64,000 nucleotides of DNA from Pedobacter panaciterrae (GTDB taxonomy: Bacteria > Bacteroidota > Bacteroidia > Sphingobacteriales > Sphingobacteriaceae): contig NZ_LGEL01000019.1 of assembly GCF_001636695.1 (NCBI RefSeq), positions 1 through 64,000 on the forward strand, written 5' to 3'. Below, one piece after another: positions 60,463 through 64,000 of the stretch. The translations under genes were made by a program, and so were the position numbers. Numbering within the stretch: position 1 is the stretch's first letter; every line of letters begins with the position of its first letter. The notes under the pieces are model-generated. The model saw nothing but the letters and a program-made list of their open reading frames with translations. It did no database searches and was not told where the DNA came from.

Positions 60463-62123
60463 TATTTGTTAGCTTTTGCCCAGGCATCCTTAAGTGAAAC
60501 CGTACGGTTAAATACCAGATTTTCCGGTGTAGAGTCTTTATCTAAGCAATAATAACCCTTTCTGATAAACTGGTAACGTGCATCTTTATCTGCATTTGCA
60601 AGGTAAGGTTCAATATATGCTCGTTTTATAACTTCAATGCTGTTCGGGTTAAGGTAGTCTTTGAAATCACCTTCTTCCGAATCCGGAGATTCAGAGGTAA
60701 ACAGACGGTCGTACATTCTAATTTCAGTGCTCTTTGCATGCTTGCTGCTCACCCAGTGAATAGTTCCTTTAACATTGATGCCACTGGTATCTTCTCCGCT
60801 TTTTGATTCCGGGATATAAGTACAGTATATTTCAGTTACATTACCGTCAGCATCTTTTTTGAAGTCTTCACATTTTACAATGTAAGCGTGTTTAAGTCTT
60901 ACCATTGCTCCGGGTGCAAGCCTGAACCATTTTTTTGCAGGCTCTTCCATAAAGTCTTCGCGTTCAATCCACAATTCATTGCTGAAAGGGATTTCTCTTG
61001 TTCCGCCTTTGTCCTCTGCTTCAGGATTGTTCTCGCCGATTAGTATATCGTTTTGCCCTTCAGGATAGTTGGTAATGATTAACTTAATAGGATCTAAAAC
61101 TGCCATAACCCTGTTAGCAGTTTTATTTAAATGCTCGCGTACACAGAATTCTAAAAGGCTTAATTCTATAAGATTTTCTCTTTTGGCAATTCCAATTCTC
61201 TCGCAGAACTCCCTGATGCTTTCCGGGGTGTAGCCGCGTCTTCTTAATCCGCTTATGGTTGGCATGCGGGGATCGTCCCATCCGCTTACCACACCTTCGT
61301 TTACCAACTGAAGCAGCTTACGCTTGCTCATAACTGTATAAGAAAGGTTTAAACGGGCAAATTCATATTGTTTAGATGGGAATATTTCAAGTTTCTCAAT
61401 TAACCAATCGTACAATTCGCGATGCGCCACATACTCAAGCGTACAGATGGAGTGTGTAATAGTTTCTATGCTGTCACTTTGTCCATGTGCAAAATCATAC
61501 ATCGGGTAGATGCACCATTTATTTCCTGTTCTGTGATGTTCTGCATGTTTAATACGATAGATAACAGGATCCCTCATGATCATGTTGGGGCTGGCCATGT
61601 CTATTTTTGCACGCAGTGTACAGGTTCCGTCCGGGAATTCACCATTCTTCATACGGGTAAAGAGATCAAGGTTATCTTCTATGCTGCGGTTTCTGAATGG
61701 ACTGTCTTTACCTGCTTCGGTAGGAGTTCCTTTTAATTCGGCAATTTCTTCTGCAGTACTATCGTCAACATAAGCCAAACCTTTTTTGATAAGGGTTACG
61801 GCAAACTCATAAAGTGCATCGAAATAATCAGAAGTATATAATTCGTTTTTCCACTCAAAGCCCAACCATTTAATATCTGCCTGCTGGCTATCAACGTATT
61901 CGGTTTTTTCGGTTACCGGATTGGTGTCGTCAAACCTTAGGTTTGTGTAGCCTCCGTACTTTTTTGTTAGTCCAAAATTCAGGCATATAGCTTTTGCGTG
62001 GCCTATATGCAAATATCCATTCGGTTCTGGTGGAAAACGTGTGATAAGGGTTTCGTATTTTCCGCTATTTAAATCGTTCTCAATGATTTCTTCAATGAAG
62101 TTCAATGATCTTTCTTCACTCAT
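60462..62123 (-). CDS. glnS: Glutaminyl-tRNA synthetase
   Basis: A 553-residue class I synthetase charging tRNA-Gln directly, which implies the direct rather than the transamidation route for glutamine. The HIGH signature is PNGYLHIGHAKA (about residues 32-43) and the KMSKS signature is VMSKRKL (about residue 268). A beta-barrel anticodon-binding region follows (about 340-550). Length is normal. A -7-like element lies 21 bp upstream of the start. Confidence 0.97.
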   Translation of the reverse strand: MSEERSLNFIEEIIENDLNSGKYETLITRFPPEPNGYLHIGHAKAICLNFGLTKKYGGYTNLRFDDTNPVTEKTEYVDSQQADIKWLGFEWKNELYTSDYFDALYEFAVTLIKKGLAYVDDSTAEEIAELKGTPTEAGKDSPFRNRSIEDNLDLFTRMKNGEFPDGTCTLRAKIDMASPNMIMRDPVIYRIKHAEHHRTGNKWCIYPMYDFAHGQSDSIETITHSICTLEYVAHRELYDWLIEKLEIFPSKQYEFARLNLSYTVMSKRKLLQLVNEGVVSGWDDPRMPTISGLRRRGYTPESIREFCERIGIAKRENLIELSLLEFCVREHLNKTANRVMAVLDPIKLIITNYPEGQNDILIGENNPEAEDKGGTREIPFSNELWIEREDFMEEPAKKWFRLAPGAMVRLKHAYIVKCEDFKKDADGNVTEIYCTYIPESKSGEDTSGINVKGTIHWVSSKHAKSTEIRMYDRLFTSESPDSEEGDFKDYLNPNSIEVIKRAYIEPYLANADKDARYQFIRKGYYCLDKDSTPENLVFNRTVSLKDAWAKANK

Positions 62124-62143
62124 AAAAACTGTAAATTTAGTGC

Positions 62144-62151
62144 CAAAGTTA
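62144..62151 (-). promoter_or_regulatory. Candidate -7 element of glnS
   Basis: On the minus strand TAACTTTG matches TAnnTTTG, 20 bases before the glnS ATG. No -33 TTG is found at the expected distance. Confidence 0.4.
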
Positions 62152-62202
62152 ACATAAAAGCGCTAATTTACTTACATTTACCACCTACTATTAGTATAAA
62201 TT

Positions 62203-62622
62203 ATGAGCAAAACGTTAAACAGGCCAATACGTGTTTTAGTCGCAAAGGTTGGGCTCGATGGGCATGACAGAGGAGCAAAAGTTATAGCAACCTCCTTAAG
62301 GGATGCCGGCATGGAAGTAATTTATACCGGATTACGACAAACTCCAGAGATGGTAGTAAATACCGCTTTGCAGGAAGATGTTGATGCCATTGGGATTTCT
62401 ATCCTATCAGGTGCCCACATGACTGTTTTTCCAAAAATAGTAGAGATCATGAAACAAAAGGAATTAACTGATGTTCTGCTTACCGGTGGAGGCATTATCC
62501 CGGAAAGTGATATGAAAAAGCTTAAGGAAATAGGGGTTGGTGAGTTATTTGCCCCTGGAACTACGATGCTTACAATAGTGGATTACATTAAAAATTGGGT
62601 TGCTGAAAACAGAAACTTTTAA
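62203..62622 (+). CDS. Cobalamin-binding subunit (methylmalonyl-CoA mutase C-terminal type)
   Basis: A 139-residue B12-binding domain. The cobalamin signature is DGHDRG (DxHxxG, about residues 20-25), with SILSGAH (about 67-73) and the TGGGI loop (about 97-101). It matches the small C-terminal subunit of split methylmalonyl-CoA mutases and close stand-alone B12 proteins. The large catalytic subunit is not next to it in the window. It precedes an enoyl-CoA hydratase by 3 bp, so it probably works in acyl-CoA metabolism. Confidence 0.9.
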   Translation: MSKTLNRPIRVLVAKVGLDGHDRGAKVIATSLRDAGMEVIYTGLRQTPEMVVNTALQEDVDAIGISILSGAHMTVFPKIVEIMKQKELTDVLLTGGGIIPESDMKKLKEIGVGELFAPGTTMLTIVDYIKNWVAENRNF

Positions 62623-62625
62623 ATT

Positions 62626-63408
62626 ATGACTGATCAAAACATTTTACAGGAGGTAAAGGATCATATTCTTTATATCACTATAAACAGGGAACATAAATTA
62701 AATGCTTTAAATAAGGCCACGCTGGCTGAGTTAGCTGAGGCAATTGCACATGCAACTGGAAATGATGAGGTAAGAGGGGTTTTAATTACCGGTGCGGGAG
62801 AGAAGGCTTTTGTTGCAGGGGCTGATATCTCAGAATTTTCTAATTACAATGTTGCCGAAGGAGAAGCGCTTGCAAGGGCGGGTCAGAATACGGTTTTTGA
62901 TGCCATAGAGAATTGCCCTAAACCGGTGATTGCCGCAATAAACGGGTTTGCTTTAGGAGGAGGGCTGGAGCTTGCGATGGCCTGCCACATCCGTATTGCT
63001 TCTGATAATGCAAAATTGGGTTTGCCCGAAGTTAGTCTTGGTTTAATTCCAGGGTACGGGGGCACACAAAGATTAACCCAGTTGGTAGGAAAGGGAAAGG
63101 CAATTGAAATGATTACAACTGCGGATATGATTACTGCTGCTGAGGCTGAAAAAATAGGGTTGGTGAATTATACCGTCCCTCAGGCAGGGCTTGTTGCCAA
63201 GGCGGAAGAACTATTAAATAAAATAAAGCTGAGAGCTCCATTGGCAATTGCCAGCGCAATAAAAGCTGTAAATGCTTCATTATTATACGATGTAGACGGG
63301 TTTGATGCCGAGATAAAAGAATTTGGTAAATGTTTTGGCACTTTAGATTTTAAGGAAGGAACGACTGCCTTTCTGGAGAAAAGGAAGCCTGTGTTTATCG
63401 GGAAATAA
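62626..63408 (+). CDS. Enoyl-CoA hydratase/isomerase family protein
   Basis: A 260-residue crotonase-fold enzyme. The CoA/oxyanion segment AGADISEF (about residues 63-70), NGFALGGGLELA (about 105-116), and both catalytic Glu positions in LPEVSLGLIPG (about 130) and AIEMIT (about 158) are present, which favours hydratase over isomerase activity. Co-transcribed with the upstream B12-binding gene. A strong terminator follows. Confidence 0.93.
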   Translation: MTDQNILQEVKDHILYITINREHKLNALNKATLAELAEAIAHATGNDEVRGVLITGAGEKAFVAGADISEFSNYNVAEGEALARAGQNTVFDAIENCPKPVIAAINGFALGGGLELAMACHIRIASDNAKLGLPEVSLGLIPGYGGTQRLTQLVGKGKAIEMITTADMITAAEAEKIGLVNYTVPQAGLVAKAEELLNKIKLRAPLAIASAIKAVNASLLYDVDGFDAEIKEFGKCFGTLDFKEGTTAFLEKRKPVFIGK

Positions 63409-63424
63409 AGTCCTCAATTCGATG

Positions 63425-63466
63425 AGCCCCATTAGGTCTTTTTTGAGATTTAATGGGGCTTTTTTA
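63425..63466 (+). terminator. Rho-independent terminator after the enoyl-CoA hydratase
   Basis: A perfect 10-bp stem (63425-63434 with 63451-63460), a 16-base loop and a T run starting at 63460, 17 bp past the stop codon. Confidence 0.85.
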
Positions 63467-63579
63467 TGAAGTGAGAAAAAAACTGTATACTTTTTTTATA
63501 AAACTGTAGAAAATATTTCCCAGTTAAAAAAAACTAGTTATATTTATTTCATAAAATGCGCTCTAATTTTTTAGGTAAT

Positions 63580-64000
63580 ATGAGAAAAATATTAATTGTT
63601 GACGATGAGGTAAACATCGGTGTGCTGTTGTCCAAATTTTTAACCAGAAATTCATTTAGTGTATCAACAGCTACAAGTGGCGTTGCTGCGATGGATTATC
63701 TGGCTAAGGAGGCTTATGATCTTGTTTTATGCGATTATAGACTTGAAGATACGGATGGAAGGGAAATGCTGATCAAGATAAAGGAAAGCTATCCTAGCAC
63801 AGGGGTTATTATTATAACAGGTTATTCAGACATTAAGCTTGCTGTAGAATTGATTAAATTAGGTGCATATGACTATATTACCAAGCCATTATATCCCGAT
63901 GAAATTTTAAATACAATTAATAAGGCGATAGAAACTCAGATTGCTTTAAATACAAATCAGTCTGAAACATCATCTGAAACGCCTAAGCAAAAAACAACAA
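63580..64000 (+). CDS. NtrC-family sigma-54 response regulator (N-terminal part)
   Basis: Truncated by the window end. About 140 residues are visible: a receiver domain with acidic pair in VDDE, phospho-acceptor Asp in LCDYRLEDTDG, Thr in IITGYSD and Lys in YITKPLYPDEIL. It runs into a polar linker (SETSSETPKQK) that normally precedes the AAA+ sigma-54 activator domain in this family. The AAA+ domain is expected beyond the window. An in-frame ATG at 63556 could give an eight-residue longer start. Confidence 0.85.
   Translation, partial: MRKILIVDDEVNIGVLLSKFLTRNSFSVSTATSGVAAMDYLAKEAYDLVLCDYRLEDTDGREMLIKIKESYPSTGVIIITGYSDIKLAVELIKLGAYDYITKPLYPDEILNTINKAIETQIALNTNQSETSSETPKQKTT

Overview
The window looks like one end of a contig from a Bacteroidota genome, most likely a Sphingobacteriaceae member close to Pedobacter. 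The evidence is an LpxC-FabZ fusion gene, a PorX-type response regulator with a PglZ-like domain, DUF families typical of the phylum (DUF4175, DUF6249, DUF2911, DUF6952), weak or absent Shine-Dalgarno sequences, and promoters of the TTG / TAnnTTTG type. The first 34 bases are not genomic: they match an Illumina Nextera adapter ending in the Tn5 mosaic end. The genus is an inference from protein character; no database search was run.

Layout. 0.3-9.7 kb: ybeY, a giant DUF4175 coiled-coil membrane protein, a glycerophosphodiesterase, a cold-shock gene, a lipoprotein, a retropepsin/PDZ protein, and two convergent D-Ala-D-Ala peptidases. 9.7-18.3 kb: an ald-like gene, tsaE and porX on the minus strand; then an HD-domain protein and the lipid A run lpxD-lpxC/fabZ-lpxA plus an ABC ATPase. 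18.4-27.9 kb: efp, a 5-formyl-THF cyclo-ligase, hutG-hutI, xth, a cyclophilin, YceI, an extradiol dioxygenase, an aldehyde dehydrogenase and a secreted FAD-like protein. 28.0-36.98 kb: a peroxiredoxin-thioredoxin-DUF6952 redox operon, PEP carboxylase, and a self-contained efflux operon tetR-tolC-emrA-emrB with a perfect 28-bp palindromic operator. 37-50.3 kb: DUF6249, a Crp-like regulator, an SMR transporter, two ECF sigma genes, an acyltransferase, SDR/AraC, a hotdog-DinB-histidine kinase operon, gltX and a zinc peptidase. 50.4-57.3 kb: a six-gene signalling operon with two kinases, two response regulators, CheR and CheB, but no CheA, CheW or MCP in view. 57.5-64 kb: an M49-like peptidase, a cell-wall amidase, glnS, a B12-binding protein, an enoyl-CoA hydratase and the start of an NtrC-like regulator.

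The most unusual structure is a family of six dispersed palindromes with 30-31 bp arms (about 24.2, 29.4, 37.1, 39.0, 57.4 and 60.3 kb). All lie between genes and always at the 3' side of at least one gene. Five of the six adjoin locus-specific short tandem repeats that begin or end in register with the palindrome tip; at the sixth (copy 2) the tip and flanking sequence recur instead as nested arms. They look like REP/MITE-type elements, but no transposase is visible in the window. The second notable item is the CheB/CheR operon, where the long Glu/Gln-rich coiled coil of the hybrid kinase could be the methylation substrate in place of a chemoreceptor (inference).

No rRNA or tRNA gene, CRISPR array, intact insertion sequence or prophage was recognised.
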